From contig OY755246.1 in NCBI GenBank assembly GCA_963576725.1, forward strand, positions 73,835,467 through 73,899,466: a stretch of 64,000 nucleotides of DNA, given 5' to 3'. The DNA comes from Azorinus chamasolen (taxonomy: Eukaryota > Mollusca > Bivalvia > Cardiida > Solecurtidae). The notes beneath the pieces were generated by a model. The model saw only the letters and a list, made by a program, of their open reading frames with translations, had not been told where the DNA came from and searched no databases. Both the position numbers and the translations under genes were made by a program. Below are positions 12,326 through 24,302 of the stretch, piece by piece (within the stretch, counting starts at the first letter, position 1; each line of letters starts with the position of its first letter).

Positions 12326-12399
12326 TTTACACAATTCTTGTGCTTTGTTTAAAACCTAAAGGTCATGAAATCTGCCCAAATTATATATTAGCTCATATA

Positions 12400-12585
12400 A
12401 CTATATTAGGAAACCTTTAAAATTCATAATCTTCTCCAAAACCGATAGTCCAATTTGAATAGCATTTGGTAGAAATAGTCTCCTTGGGACCCTTTATCAA
12501 ACTTGTTAAAATCATGCTGATATCTCGAAAAACATGGCCACCACTGGCATGGCTAGATATCCTGATATAACTACTGTAAAATTAT
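12400..12585 (+). mobile_element. Right half of relic element R2
   Basis: It resumes the R-type core directly after X ('ggaaacctttaaaattc', 'accgatagtccaatttgaat', 'catggccaccactggcatgg') and has its own copy of the 'gatatcctgatataactac' phrase. No 3' hairpin was seen, so the relic is truncated. Confidence 0.6.
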
Positions 12586-13511
12586 GTACTCAACATTATG
12601 GCCTGACTCGACAATCTTTAATGGTCCCGAGAACTTGCCTTCTTAATCCCTATGTAAACAATCCACACTGACTTGAAACGCGGTGACTCGTTAAATGCGC
12701 TGACCTGTCATAGGTGTACAGCCCGATAATTATGTCTCCCCCATTTATGGAGAGACATATTTTTTCTGCCAGAGTTGTCTGTCTGTCTGTCTGTCTGTCA
12801 GTCAGTCTGTCGGTCACCAACTTGTGTCACAAGTATCTCTGAAACCAGTAGGGCTAGAGTCACCAAACTTCACAGGAATGTTCACCAGCATGAGTTGTTG
12901 TGTACCTTGGGTTTTTGAATTGTCTTTCCCTGATAATTGTTGAGTTATTGCCCCTGATATGAACACTTCAATTTATACAAACTTTGTTTTGGGCATATCT
13001 CTGAAACCAGTAGGGCTAGAGTCACCAAACTTCACAGGATTGTTCACTAGCATGAGTTGTTTTGCACCTGTTTTTTTTTAATTGTCTCCCTCTGTTAACT
13101 TTGGAGTTACTGCCCCTGATGTCTTAAAATTAGACAAACTTTACTTAGTGTCGTGCATATCTCTGAAACCACTAGGGATAGGGTCAAATCTTCTGGAATG
13201 TTGACCAGCATGAGTTGTTGTGCACTAGGGAGTTATTGTCCCTGATATGAATGCTTAAAATTAGAGAAACTTTGTGCCATGCATCTCTTTAAAACCAGTA
13301 GGGCTAGAGTCACCAAACTTCACAGGAATGTTGACCAGCATGAGTTGTTGTGCATCTGGGTTTTTTGAATTGTCTTCCCCTGATAATTGTTGAGTTATTG
13401 CCCCTGATATGATAACTTAAAATTAGAGAAACTTTGTGCTGCGCGTATCTCTGAAACCAGGAGGGCTAGAGTCACCAAACTTCACAGGAATGTTGACCAG
13501 CATTTGTTTTT

Positions 13512-15650
13512 AGCTCACCAGAGCACAAAGTGCTCATGGTGAGCTTTTGTGATCGCCCGTTGTCCGTCGTCCTTCGGCGTGCGTCGTTCGTCGTCCGTCG
13601 TCAACAATTTGAATCTTTAAAAATCTTCTCCTCTGAATCTACAGGGATCTCAACTTTCATCTTTGGCACATAGCATCATATTCAGGTCCTCTACAAAAGT
13701 TATATAAATTATGGCCCTGGGGTCAAAATTGACCCCGCCCCTAGGGGTGCCTTGTTTTCAATAGAAACATATAGTAAAACTTTGAAAATCTTCTCCTCTG
13801 AAACCAGAAGGTTCTCAGCTTTCATAATTGGCACATAGCATCATGTTCAGGTGCTCTAAAAAAGTTATATAAATTATGGCCCTGGGGTCAAAATTGGCCC
13901 CGCCCCAGGGGTGGGCAGTTTCCAATAGAATCAGATAGTGCAAACTTTGAAAATCTTCTCCTCTGAAACTGGAAGGTTCTCAGCTTTCATATTTAGCACA
14001 TAGCATCATGTTCAGGTCCTGTACAAAATTTGTATAAATTATGGCCCTGGGGTCAAAATTGGCCCCGCCCCAGGGATGGGCAGTTTTCAATAGAAACAAA
14101 TAGTGAAATCTTTGAAAATCTTCTTCTCTGAAACTGGAATGCTCTCAGCTTTCATATTTGGCACATAGTATCATGTTCATGTCCTCTACAAAAGTTATAT
14201 AAATTATAGCCCAAGGGTCAAAATTGGCCCCGCCCCAGGGGTGGGCAGTTTTCAATAGAAACAAATCGTGAAATCTTTGAAAATCTTCTCTTCTGAAACT
14301 GGAAGGTTCTCAGCTTTCATATTTGGCACATAGCATCATGTTCAGGTCCTCTACAAAAGTTATATAAATTATGTCCCCGGGGTCAAAATTGGCCCTGCCC
14401 CAGGGGTGGGCAGTTTTCAATAGAAACAAATAGTGAAATCTTTGAAAATCTTCTTCTCTGAAACTGGAAGGTTCTCAGCTTTCATATTTGGCACATAGCA
14501 TGATGTTCAGGTCCTCTACAAATTTTTTATAAATTATGACTCCTGGGTCAAAATTGGCCCCGCCCCAGGGGTGGGCAGTTTTCAATAGAAACAAATAGTG
14601 AAATCTTTGAAAATCTTCTAGTCTGAAACTGGAAGGTTCTCAGCTTTCATATTTGGCACATAGCATCATGTTCAGGTCCTCTACAAAAGGTACATAAATT
14701 ATGGCCCCGGGGTCAAAATTGGCCCCGCCCCAGGGGTGGGCAGTTTTCAATAGAAACAAATAGTGAAATCTTTGAAAATCTTTTCCTCAGGAACTGGAAG
14801 GTTCTCAGCTTTCATATTTGGCACATAGCATGATGTTCAGGTCCTCTACAAAAGTTATATAAATTATGGCCCCTGGGTCAAAATTGGCCCCGCCCCAGGG
14901 GTGGGCAGTTTTCAATAGAAACAAATAGTGAAATCTTTGAAAATCTTTTCCTCTGAAACTGGAAGGTTCTCAGCTTTCATATTTGGCACATAGCATCATG
15001 TTCAGGTCATCTACAAAAGTTATATAAAGTATGGCCCCGGGGTCAAAATTGGCCCCGCCCCAGGGGTGGGCAGTTTTCAATAGAAACAAAAAGTGAAATC
15101 TTTGAAAATCTTCTTCTCTGAAACTGGAAGGCTCTCAGCTTTCATATTTGGCACATAGCATCATGTTCAGGTCATCTACATAAGTTATATAAATTATGGC
15201 CCTGGGGTCAAAATTGGCCCAGCCCCAGGGGTGGACAGTTTTCAATAGAAACAAATAGTGAAATCTTTGAAAATCTTCCTCTCTGAAACTGGAAGGCTCT
15301 CAGCTTTCATGTTCGGCGCATAGCGTCATGTATAGGTCCTCTTCAAAAGTTGCATAAATTATTTCCCTAGGGTCAAAATTGGCCCTGCCACAGGGGTGGG
15401 CAGTTTTCAATTGAAACATATTGAGAAAACTTCTCTTCTCTGAAACTGGAAGGTTAATCTCAGTTTTCATATTTGGCACATAGCATCATGTTCAGGTCCC
15501 CTGCAAGTTTTTTAAATTATTTCCCTGGGGTCAAAATTGGCCGGCCCCCAGGGCCGGCTAGTTTTCTATAGAAACATATAGTGAAAACTTTGAAAATCTT
15601 CTCCTCTGGTTGTCGTGTGAGCGCTTCAGGGCCATTCTGGCCCTCTTGTT
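13512..15650 (+). mobile_element. Tandem-core element B1 (HINE-like), complete
   Basis: 5' hairpin AGCTCACCAGAGCAC AAA GTGCTCATGGTGAGCT, then a GTCCGTCGTCCTTCGGCGTG tract, then about twelve units of 165 bases ('agctttcatatttggcacat', 'ttatataaattatggccc', 'ggccccgccccaggggtggg'). The 3' end is TGTGAGCGCTTC, then hairpin AGGGCCATTCTGGCCCT and CTTGTT. Because 165 is divisible by three, repeat frames persist on the reverse strand; these are not genes. Confidence 0.93.
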
Positions 15651-15954
15651 AATTGTCTGCCTCTGATAATTGTTGAGTTATTGCCCCTGATATGATTACT
15701 GAGAAACTTTGTGTCATGCGTATCTTTGAAACCAGTAGGGATAGAATCACCAAACTTCACAGGAATGTTGACCAACATGTGTTGTTGTGCACCTGGTGTT
15801 TTTGAATTGTCTCCTCCTGATAACTTTGCAGTTATTGACCCTGATGACTTAAACTTAGATAAACTTTGTGTCACGTGTATCTCTGAAACCACTAGGGCTA
15901 GCGTCATCAAACTTCACAGGAATGTTGATCAACATGAGTTGTGTACCTGTTTTT

Positions 15955-17932
15955 AGCTCACCAGAGCACAAAGTGCTCAGGGTGAGCTTTTGTGATCGCC
16001 TGTTGTCCGTCGGCGTGCGTCGTGCGTCGTTCGTCGTCCGTCGTCAACAATTTGAACCTTTAAAAATCTTCTCCTCTGAATCTACAGGGATCTCAACTTT
16101 CATCTTTGGCATATAGCATCATATTCAGGTCCTCTACAAAAGTTATATAAATTATGCCCCTGGGGTCAAAATTGACCCCGCCCCAGGGGTACCTTGTTTT
16201 CAATAGAAACATATAGTAAAACTTTGAAAATCTTCTCCTCTGAAACCAGAAGGTTCTCAGCTTTCATATTTAGGACATAGCATCATGATCAGGTTCTCTA
16301 CAAAAGTTATATAAATTATGGCCCCGGGGTCAAAATTGGCCCCGCCCCAGGGGTGGGCAGTTTTCAATAGAAACAAATAGTGAAATCTTTGAAAATCTTC
16401 TCCTCTGAAACTGGAAGGCTCTCAGCTTTCATATTTGGCACATAGCATCATGTTTAGGTCCTCTACAAAAGTTATATAAATTATGGCCCCAGGGTCAAAA
16501 TTGGCCCTGCCCCAGGGGTAGGCAGTTTTCAATAGAAACAAATAGTGAAATCTTTGAAAATCTTCTTCTCTGAAAATGGAAGGCTCTCAGCTTTCATATT
16601 TGTCACATAGCATCATGTTCAGGTCCTCTACAAAAGTTATATTATTTATGGCCCTGGGGTCAAAATTGGCCCAGCCCCAGGGGTGGGCAGTTTTCAATAG
16701 AAACAAATAGTGAAATCTTTGAAAATCTTCTCCTCTGAAACTGGAAGGCTCTTAGCTTTCATATTTAGCACATAGCATCATGTTCAGGTTCTCTACAAAA
16801 GTTATATAAATTATGGCCCTGGGGTCAAAATTGGCCCCGCCCCAGGGGTGGGCAGTTTTCAATAGAAACAAATAGTGAAATCTTTGAAAATCTTCTCCTC
16901 TGAAACTGGAAGGCTCTCAGCTTTCATATTTGGCACATAGCATCATGTTCAGGTCCTCTACAAAAGTTATATAAATTATGGCCCCGGGGTCAAAATTGGC
17001 CCTGCCCCAGGGGTGGGCAGTTTTCAATAGAAACAAATAGTGAAATCTTTGAAAATCTTCTCCTCTGAAACCAGAAGGTTCTCAGCTTTCATATTTAGCA
17101 CATAGCATCATGATCAGGTTCTCTACAAAAGTTGTATAAATTATGGCCCCGGGGTCAAAATTGGCCCCGCCCCAGGGGTGGGCAGTTTTCAATAGAAACA
17201 AATAGTGAAATCTTTGAAAATCTTCTCCTCTGAAACTGGAAGGCTCTCAGCTTTCATATTTGGCACATAGCATCATGTTTAGGTCCTCTACAAAAGGTAT
17301 ATAAATTATGGCCCCAGGGTCAAAATTGGCCCTGCCCCAGGGGTAGGCAGTTTTCAATAGAAACAAATAGTGAAATCTTTGAAAATCTTCTCCTCTGAAA
17401 ATGGAAGGCTCTCAGCTTTCATATTTGTCACATAGCATCATGTTCAGGTCCACTACAAAAGTTATATTATTTATGGCCCTGGGGTCAAAATTGGCCCAGC
17501 CCCAGGGGTGGGCAGTTTTCAATAGAAACAAATAGTGAAATCTTTGAAAATCTTCTCCTCTGAAACTGGAAGACTCTTAGCTTTCATATTTAGCACATAG
17601 CATCATGTTCAGGTTCTCTACAAAAGTTATATAAATTATGGCCCTGGGGTCAAAATTGGCCCTGCCCCAGGGGTGGGCAGTTTTCAATAGAAACATATAG
17701 TGAAAACTTTGAAAATCTTCTCGTCTGAGACTGGAATGTTCTCAGCTTTCATATTTGGCATATAGCATCATGTTCAGGTCCTCTACAAAAGTTATATAAA
17801 TTGTGCCTCTTGGGTCAAAATTAGCCCTCCCCAGGGGAGGCTAGTTTCTATAGAAACAAATAGTGAAAACTTTGAAAATCTTCTCCTCTGATTGTCTGGT
17901 GAGCGCTTCAGGGCCATTCTGACCCTCTTGTT
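15955..17932 (+). mobile_element. Tandem-core element B2, complete
   Basis: Same ends as B1 (3' hairpin slightly worn: AGGGCCATTCTGACCCT). It holds about eleven 165-base units. A block of several units (about 16250-16720) is repeated at 17090-17560 with the same private variants, showing a recent higher-order duplication inside the array. Confidence 0.92.
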
Positions 17933-18027
17933 TTTTAATGGTCTCCCCCTGATAACTTTGGAGTTATTGCCCCTGAAGACTTGCAATTAGACCCTGATAG
18001 CTTTGGAGACAAAAACAAACCTCTAGT

Positions 18028-18597
18028 TGTTATTACTATCATTGACAACACGCTGTCTTGACATCAAATACTGATCAGCCGACAGGAGATTTTCGCATCT
18101 CTATCGGTGAAAACACAAGCAAACTGTGTTAATGACTGCAATTATATTCACACATATGCAGATGTTGACACTGTTCAATAAATTTTGATTTACATGATTA
18201 TTTTATATAAAAGCAGCAGGTTTTACAAATGCTTAACACTTGTATCTTAACTTTGTATCGAAAGCATTAGTAAATACTTAAATTTATTCTGGATCCATTT
18301 TGATAAAATTAATGATATGCAGTGTTGTGTATTAGGCACACTGTTTAGACCTATATGAGACACCTATGTATGAACGTTGCGTGTATTGCAGTTATTGTCA
18401 TGTTTGTTCTTATTTATTGTATGTTTGTGTTATTTCTATGTATCCTGACACAACAACTTTGACAGTTTGTAAATACGTCATATCTTGTTATTTACAGAAG
18501 TGTTTGAAAAGAGGTTTTGTTTGAATTTTGGTTGTCTTGCGATATGTCTCGGTCTCATGTAGAATATGTAAGAAATATAATGAGCAGATTGTTATTA
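18028..18597. other. Unassigned DNA between C and H1
   Basis: AT-rich sequence with no frame, splice-supported exon or repeat structure I can support. Confidence 0.4.
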
Positions 18598-18598
18598 T

Positions 18599-19878
18599 TA
18601 TACCCCCCTTTTGAAAAAATGGGGGTATATTGCTTTGCACATGTCGGTCGGTCGGTCGGTCGGTCTGTCGGTCGGTAGGTCGGTCGGTCGGTCGGTAGAT
18701 CGATGGTTTCCGAATGATAACTAATAAACGACTTGGCCTAGGATCTTCAAACTTGCTGTGGGGGTTGGTCATGACAACTAGATGACCCCTATTGTTTTTG
18801 AGGTCACTAGGTCAAAGGTCAAGGTCACCATGACCTTAACTGGTTAAATGGTTTCCGATCAATAACTGCTCAAAGGTTTGGCTTGGGATCTTCAAACTTG
18901 CTGTGGTGGTTGGTCATGACCACTAAATGACCCCTATTGTTTTTGAGGTCACTAGGTCAAAGGTCAAGGTCACCATGACCTTAACTGGTTAAATGGTTTC
19001 CGATCAATAACTGCTCAAGGGTTTGGCTTAGGATCTTCAAACTTGCTTAGCTGGTTGGTCATGACAACTAGATGACCCCTATTGTTTTTTAGGTCACTAG
19101 GCCAAAGGTCAAGGTCACCATGACCTTAACTGGTAAAATGGTTTTTGATCAATAACTGCACAAGGGTATGGCTTAGGATCTTTAAACTTGCTGTGGAGGT
19201 TGGTCATGACCACTAGATGACCCCTATTGTTTTTGAGGTCACTAGGTCAAAGGTCAAGGTCACCATGACCTTAATTGGTGAAATGGTTTCCAATCAATAA
19301 CTGCTCAAGGGTTTGACTTAGGATCTTCAAACTTGCTGTGGTGGTTGGTCATGACCATAGTTGGCCTGTATTGTTTTTGAGGTCACTAGGTCAAAGGTCA
19401 AGGTAACCATGACCTTAACGGGTGAAATGGTTTCCAATCCATAACTGCTCAAGGGTTTGGCTTAGGATCTTCAAACTTGCTGTGGTGGTTGGTCTTGACA
19501 ACTAGATGACCCCTATTGTTTTTGAGGTCACTAGGTCAAAGGTCAAGGTCACCATGACCTTAACTGATGAAATGGTTTCAGATTAATAACTGCTCAACGG
19601 TTTGGTTCGGATTCTTCAAACTTGCTGGGGTGGTTGGTCGTGACCACTAGATGACCCCTATAGTTATTCAGGTCACTAGGTCAAAGGTCAAGGTCACCAA
19701 TCCATGACCTTAACTTGTGAAATGTTTTTAGATCAATAAATGATCAGTGGTTTGGCTTAGGTTCTTCAAAGTTGCCTTGTTGATTAGTCATGACCACTAG
19801 TTGACCTCTATAGTTGAGGTCTCTAGATCAAAGGTCAGGGGGTCTGGGGGTATACATGTTTTACAAACATCTCTTGTT
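18599..19878 (+). mobile_element. Tandem-core element H1 (HINE-like), complete
   Basis: 5' stem TATACCCCCCTTTTGAAAAA with ATGGGGGTATA, a (GGTC)n tract with variations at 18643-18706, then seven units of almost exactly 145 bases. The 3' end has GGGGGTATA, the hairpin ATGTTTTACAAACAT and CTCTTGTT. Each unit holds a dense block of AGGTCA half-sites, annotated separately. Confidence 0.92.
18801..19710. promoter_or_regulatory. Nuclear-receptor-like half-site block, one per H1 unit
   Basis: In the first unit the half-sites are at 18801-18806, 18809-18814, 18816-18821, 18822-18827 and, inverted, 18831-18836. These make DR2, DR1, DR0 and an IR3 palindrome, AGGTCACCATGACCT. The perfect IR3 recurs at 18967-18981, 19112-19126, 19257-19271 and 19546-19560; units five and seven are degraded (AGGTAACC at 19400, wider spacer near 19696). 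IR3 is the consensus oestrogen-receptor-type element, DR1 fits HNF4/RXR-type receptors. Binding is not shown. Confidence 0.6.
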
Positions 19879-20120
19879 TTGTCATTTAATTTACCAGGCA
19901 GTACATCTCACAAATATGTAACTAATAGAAACGCCGAAATTCATTTCAATACACAGAACACGGGAGTAAGTCTACCATCGGAATCATCTGCAAGTTTATT
20001 CCCATTTTGTCTACTTCCCATTTCGTCTACTGTATTTCATTCCCATTTCGTCTACTCTAAAATTTTATCCTGTTCCCATTTCGTCTACTGTTATAATTAA
20101 GTTATATTTACTCAGTTTTT
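19879..20120. repeat. Short repeat of TTCCCATTTCGTCTACT
   Basis: TCCCATTTCGTCTACT or a one-base variant occurs at about 19999-20015, 20016-20034, 20040-20055 and 20072-20088, spaced irregularly. The same motif is repeated in reverse orientation at 29397-29505. The frame that spells FPFRLL-like words is a by-product. Confidence 0.6.
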
Positions 20121-20306
20121 AGCTCACCAGAGCACAAAGTGCTCAGGGTGAGCTTTTGTGATCACCTGATGTCCGTCGGCGTGCGTCGTGCGTCGTCCCG
20201 CGTCAGCAATTTGAACCTTTAAAAATCTTCTCTAAATCTACAGGGTTCTCAGCTTTCATCTTTGGCACATAGCATCACCTATAGGTCCTCTACAAAAGTT
20301 ATACAA

Positions 20307-21505
20307 GAAAAGCATTGATGTAAACATCAAAGGGCGCCATTATAAAGAACAGTCATGCTGGTTTTGTTTAAATCTATTGTGAAACAAAAATGCTTAGAAT
20401 ATGAGTGATCATGATACTTATATGCTGCACTAACCCTTTCAATGAAGATATAACTTGTCTGCGATTGAAATAGTGTAAATATAAATGAAGACAAATGAAA
20501 GATTTTTACATGAAAATATACACTGATTGGCATTATTTTAATATAATCATGCAATCATTCAAAGGTTTAGTTCAGCATATTGCTGTTGGAATTACTACAG
20601 ACAGAAGTATGATTTCAGACACCCTATCAATCAATGAAATAATTATACTTAAAACAACTAAATAATGAGTTTGTCCAAAGCTTTTCAATACTGTGAATTT
20701 AAGAAATGAATCAAATACCAAAATTGTTTAAATTGTAGTTTTATAGATAATTAGCACGTGTTTATAAATTATTTTATTTGATTATTAACGGATCAGTCAT
20801 TATAAAATCTTAGAAAAGAATAGTATCATTTTCATTGAAAAATCTCATTCATATATTAATAAACTCTGATAAGATAAGCTTGATATAACACACCTATTTG
20901 CAACAAATCTGGAGTTTAACTTTTAAAAAGAAAATGGTTTCAAATGCAATACGTGGCAATAAGCATGGTCGAATTCTAATTATGCGACATTAAGATATCT
21001 CCAATTATGGTCCCAATGTGCTCCATTTTTCACATTTTATACAATAACGTGCTTAAATTTAATTAATCAATACTTAAAAACTAAAAGAAAGTCTTAAATA
21101 GAATGGTTTAAAATGCCATACGTGGCACTAAGCAAGGTCGAATTCTAATTACACGACATTAAGATATATCCAATTAAGGTCTCGATGTGCTCCATTTTTC
21201 ACATTTTATACAATAACGTACACAAATTTAATTAATCACTACATCAAAACTAAAAGAATGTATTAACATATAGCTGGGTTTCTTTAAATTTGATAAATAG
21301 ACATTCTGTAAATATTTGGCGGAAAATTTCTTGAAGTGCGTGTGATTTTCATGAAAATGTGATTATTATGTGCATACGTTCCAATAGACGAACTTCAGCG
21401 TCACCGTATTACGGTGCAATAGACGCAGACTTTCTGACCTAGTTACTGGTTTCAAGTCGATAATCAACTAAAACATTCATTTATACACTGTAATGTATAG
21501 GATTT
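20307..21505. other. Foreign segment inside B3 with a 169-base tandem duplication
   Basis: B-type core breaks off near 20304 and resumes near 21507. In between, 20933-21101 and 21102-21270 are direct copies ('gcatggtcgaattctaatta', 'gtgctccatttttcacattt') with moderate divergence. No TIR or target duplication was found; compared with B5 about 130 bases of core were lost at the junction. No gene is visible. Confidence 0.55.
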
Positions 21506-21795
21506 TTACATTCAGCTTTCATATTTGGCACACAACTTCAACTTCAGGTCTTCTACAAAAGTTATATAAATTATGCCCCTAGGGTCAAAATTGGTCCCAC
21601 CCCAGGGATGGCCAGTTTTTTGTAGCTGACTGCATAAACAGCCCTTGGGATCACTAGTTATGCATAGGAAAACTTTAAAAACCTTCTTGTCAAAAACTAC
21701 ATGTCCCAGAGCTTAGATATTTGGTATAATTTATTATTATAGATTTACTTAGCATACCTTTATGAGTTTTGTAAATATCATAGTTCTAAGGTTAA

Positions 21796-22290
21796 AGGGG
21801 ATGTCCCTACATTTGACGCGTTTCATAAACACTTCAAATGTACAAAACTCATTTGTTTATATGCTGAAAAGTAGTATATCGCAAAAAGCCCCATCCAATT
21901 ACCGTTTATAATGACAAAACATCCATGTGTTTGATATCGCAGATCCCGGTTTTATTCCCCGATGTTTCAGTTTTATTCGGGTTGAGTTTTAGTTTCGTAA
22001 CTGTTCGCCCTATTCGCGATTCTCCGACCACTTCCGAGAAAGCTATTACGTAAACAATGGAGGGATCGGGTGATCATCGGCAAAACACGGAAGAATTTAA
22101 CGGAAAAGGCCGATAATATTGTGTTGTAGAACAAAAAGTATCAGTATTGATGCTATCGGTTTATTTGTATCACAGGGGCATTTTTCGATATAAGTTCAAA
22201 TTGGGAACCTTCATAATAATGATAGAGCATAACAAATACCAAGTTTTATGATATTATTGAAAATATGCAATCATTGTAGGGACTACCTCT
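21796..22290. mobile_element. TTAA-flanked MITE (495 bp) inside B3
   Basis: Left end AGGGGATGTCCCTACA, right end TGTAGGGACTACCTCT (inverted with three mismatches), TTAA at 21792-21795 and 22291-22294. The undisrupted site is in B5 near 26457-26470 ('ggggttaaaattggccc'), so insertion and duplication of TTAA are directly visible. A piggyBac-type origin is inferred from the target only. Confidence 0.82.
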
Positions 22291-22648
22291 TTAAAATTGG
22301 CCCCATCCTGTGTGTATAGACTTCTTCACATCAGAAACTACAGTTTAAAGGTTCCCCATGAAGCTAATGACCTGAGACTAGCCAGTGTGAGTGTATTGGT
22401 AATCACCCTTAGCCTGATCAGTAGAGTAAAAATTGTGTTTAGACAAATAACACACACTTTTTTCATATCTATGCCCTGCATTAAGCTGCCAGCTATCAAT
22501 ATAAAGCCTATCAGTGTATCTGTTGTGAAGTTCAGCTTAATACAAGTTCAAGTGTTCTAATAGTAATCTCTTCCAATTCTTTCAGTACTCCAATGGTGTC
22601 TGCTTCAGAATTATTGTCTGCTTGTTTAAGTTTGTTCACACTGTTTTT

Positions 22649-24302
22649 AGCTCACCAGAGCACAAAGTGCTCAGGGTGAGCTTTTGTGATTGCCTGATGT
22701 CCGTCGGCGTGCGTCGTCCGTCGTCAGTCGTGCGTCGTCAGTCGTCAACAATTTGAACCTTTAAAAATCTTCTCCTCTGAATCTACAGGGTTCTCAGCTT
22801 TCATCTTTGGCACATAGTATCATCTTAAGGTCCTCTACAAAAGTTATATAAATTATGGCCCTGGGGTCAAAATTGGCCCCGCCCAAGGGGTGCCTTGTTT
22901 TCAATAGAAACATATAGTAAAACTTTGAAAATCTTCTCTGAAACCAGAAGGTTCTCAGCTTTCATATTTGGCATATAGCATCATGTTCAGGTCCTTTACA
23001 AAAGTTATATAAATTATGGCTCTGGGGTCAAAATTGGCCCCGCCCTAGGGGTGGGCAGTTTTCAATAGAAACAAATAGTGAAATCTTTGAAAATCTTCTT
23101 CTCTGAAACTGGAAGGCTCTCAGCTTTCATATTTGGCACATAGCATCATGTTCAGGTCCTCTACAAAAGTTATATAAATTATGCCCCTGGGGTCAAAATT
23201 GGCCCCGCCCCAGAGGTGGGCAGTTTTCAATAGAAACAAATAGTGAAATCCTTGAAAATCTTCTTCTCTGAAACTGGAAGGCTCTCAGCTTTCATATTTG
23301 GCACATAGCATCATGTTCAGGTCCTCTACAAAAGTTATATAAATTATGACCCCGGGGTCAAAATTGGCCCCGCCCCAGGGGTGGGCAGTTTTCAATAGAA
23401 ACAAATAGTGAAATCTTTGAAAATCTTCTCCTCTGAAACTGGAAGGCTCTGAGCTTTCATATTTGGCACAGAGCATCATGTTCAGGTCCTCTACAAAAGT
23501 TATATAAATTATGGCCCCAGGGTCAGAATTGGCCCCGCCCCAGGGGTAGGCAGTTTTCAATAGAAACAAATAGTGAAATCTTTGAAAATCTTCTTCTCTG
23601 AAACTGGAAGGCTCTCAGCTTTCATATTTGGCATAGAGCATTATGTTCAGGTCCTCTACAAAAGTTATATAAATTATGGCCCTGGGGTCAAAATTGGCCC
23701 CGCCCCAGGGGTGGGCAGTTTTTAATAGAATCAAATAGTGAAATCTTTGAAAATCTTCTTGTCTGAAACTGGAAGGCTCTCAGCTTTCATATTTGGCACA
23801 TAGCATCATGTTCAGGTCCTCTACAAAAGTTATATAAAATATGACCCCGGGGTCAGAATTGGCCCCGCCCCAGGGGTGGGCAGTTTTCAATAGAAATAAA
23901 TAGTGAAATCTTTGAAAATCTTCTTCTCTGAAACTGGAAGGCTCTCAGCTTTGATATGTGGCACAGAGCAACATGTTCAGGTTCTCTTCAAAACTTATAT
24001 AAATAATGGCCCCGGGGTCAAAATTGGACCAGCCCCAGGGGTGGGCAGTTTTCAATAGAAACAAATAGTGAAATCTTTGAATATCTTCTTCTCTGAAACT
24101 GAGAGGTTCTCAGCTTTCATACTTTGCACATAGCATCATGTTCAGGTCCTCTACAAAAGTTATATAAATTATGCCTCTTGGGTCAAAATTAGCCCAGCCC
24201 CAGGGCAGGCTAGTTTTCTATAGAAACATATAGTTAAAACTTTGAAAATCTTCTCCTCTGATTGTCTGGTGAGCGCTTCAGGGCCATTCTGGCCCTCTTG
24301 TT
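22649..24302 (+). mobile_element. Tandem-core element B4, complete, nested in B3
   Basis: 5' hairpin AGCTCACCAGAGCAC / GTGCTCAGGGTGAGCT, a GTCCGTCGTCAGTCGTGCG tract, about nine 165-base units, 3' GGTGAGCGCTTC, hairpin AGGGCCATTCTGGCCCT, CTTGTT. The reverse-strand frame at 23285-23569 reads two copies of a 55-residue repeat and is not a gene. Confidence 0.92.

Larger units (their letters stand above)
4698..12395. mobile_element. Large TIR element X (7.7 kb), non-autonomous
   Basis: The ends are near-perfect inverted repeats: left TGAGCCAATATATAATTTGG plus GCAGATTT, right the complement with one mismatch (C/T at the sixth base). TATA stands on both sides (4694-4697 and 12396-12399). It splits element R2, whose uninterrupted form is seen at 29703-29722. 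The interior has no transposase frame. It contains about fourteen copies of a palindromic 14-mer, GTYATTGCAATRAC and variants, grouped near 4887-5429 and 6653 on the left and 9286-9538 and 11488 on the right. Nested inside: A2, a hairpin MITE (S1), two T MITEs, element I and a CAGCG element. The superfamily is unknown to me. Confidence 0.65.
12731..18027 (+). mobile_element. Tandem-core element C, interrupted twice by B elements
   Basis: 5' stem TATGTCTCCCCCATTTATGG with AGAGACATA, a (GTCT)n tract at 12777-12797, then units of roughly 150-160 bases ('ggctagagtcaccaaacttc', 'cagcatgagttgttg'). B1 interrupts the core at 13512-15650 and B2 at 15955-17932; the core resumes after each. The 3' end is GGAGACAAAAACAAACCTCTAGTTG (split here as GGAGAC, AAAAACAAAC, CTCTAGTTG), the same terminus as family D. 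Confidence 0.85.

Noticed and set aside
12777..12797. GTCT repeat tracts as CRISPR-like or independent microsatellites
   Set aside because: They sit at a fixed place after the 5' hairpin in every tandem-core element and are part of those elements.
23285..23569. Reverse-strand frame with two copies of a 55-residue repeat (MFLLKTA ... CAKYES)
   Set aside because: The 165-base unit of B4 is divisible by three, so any open frame persists through several units. The frame has no start context, ends inside the array, and is broken in sister copies.
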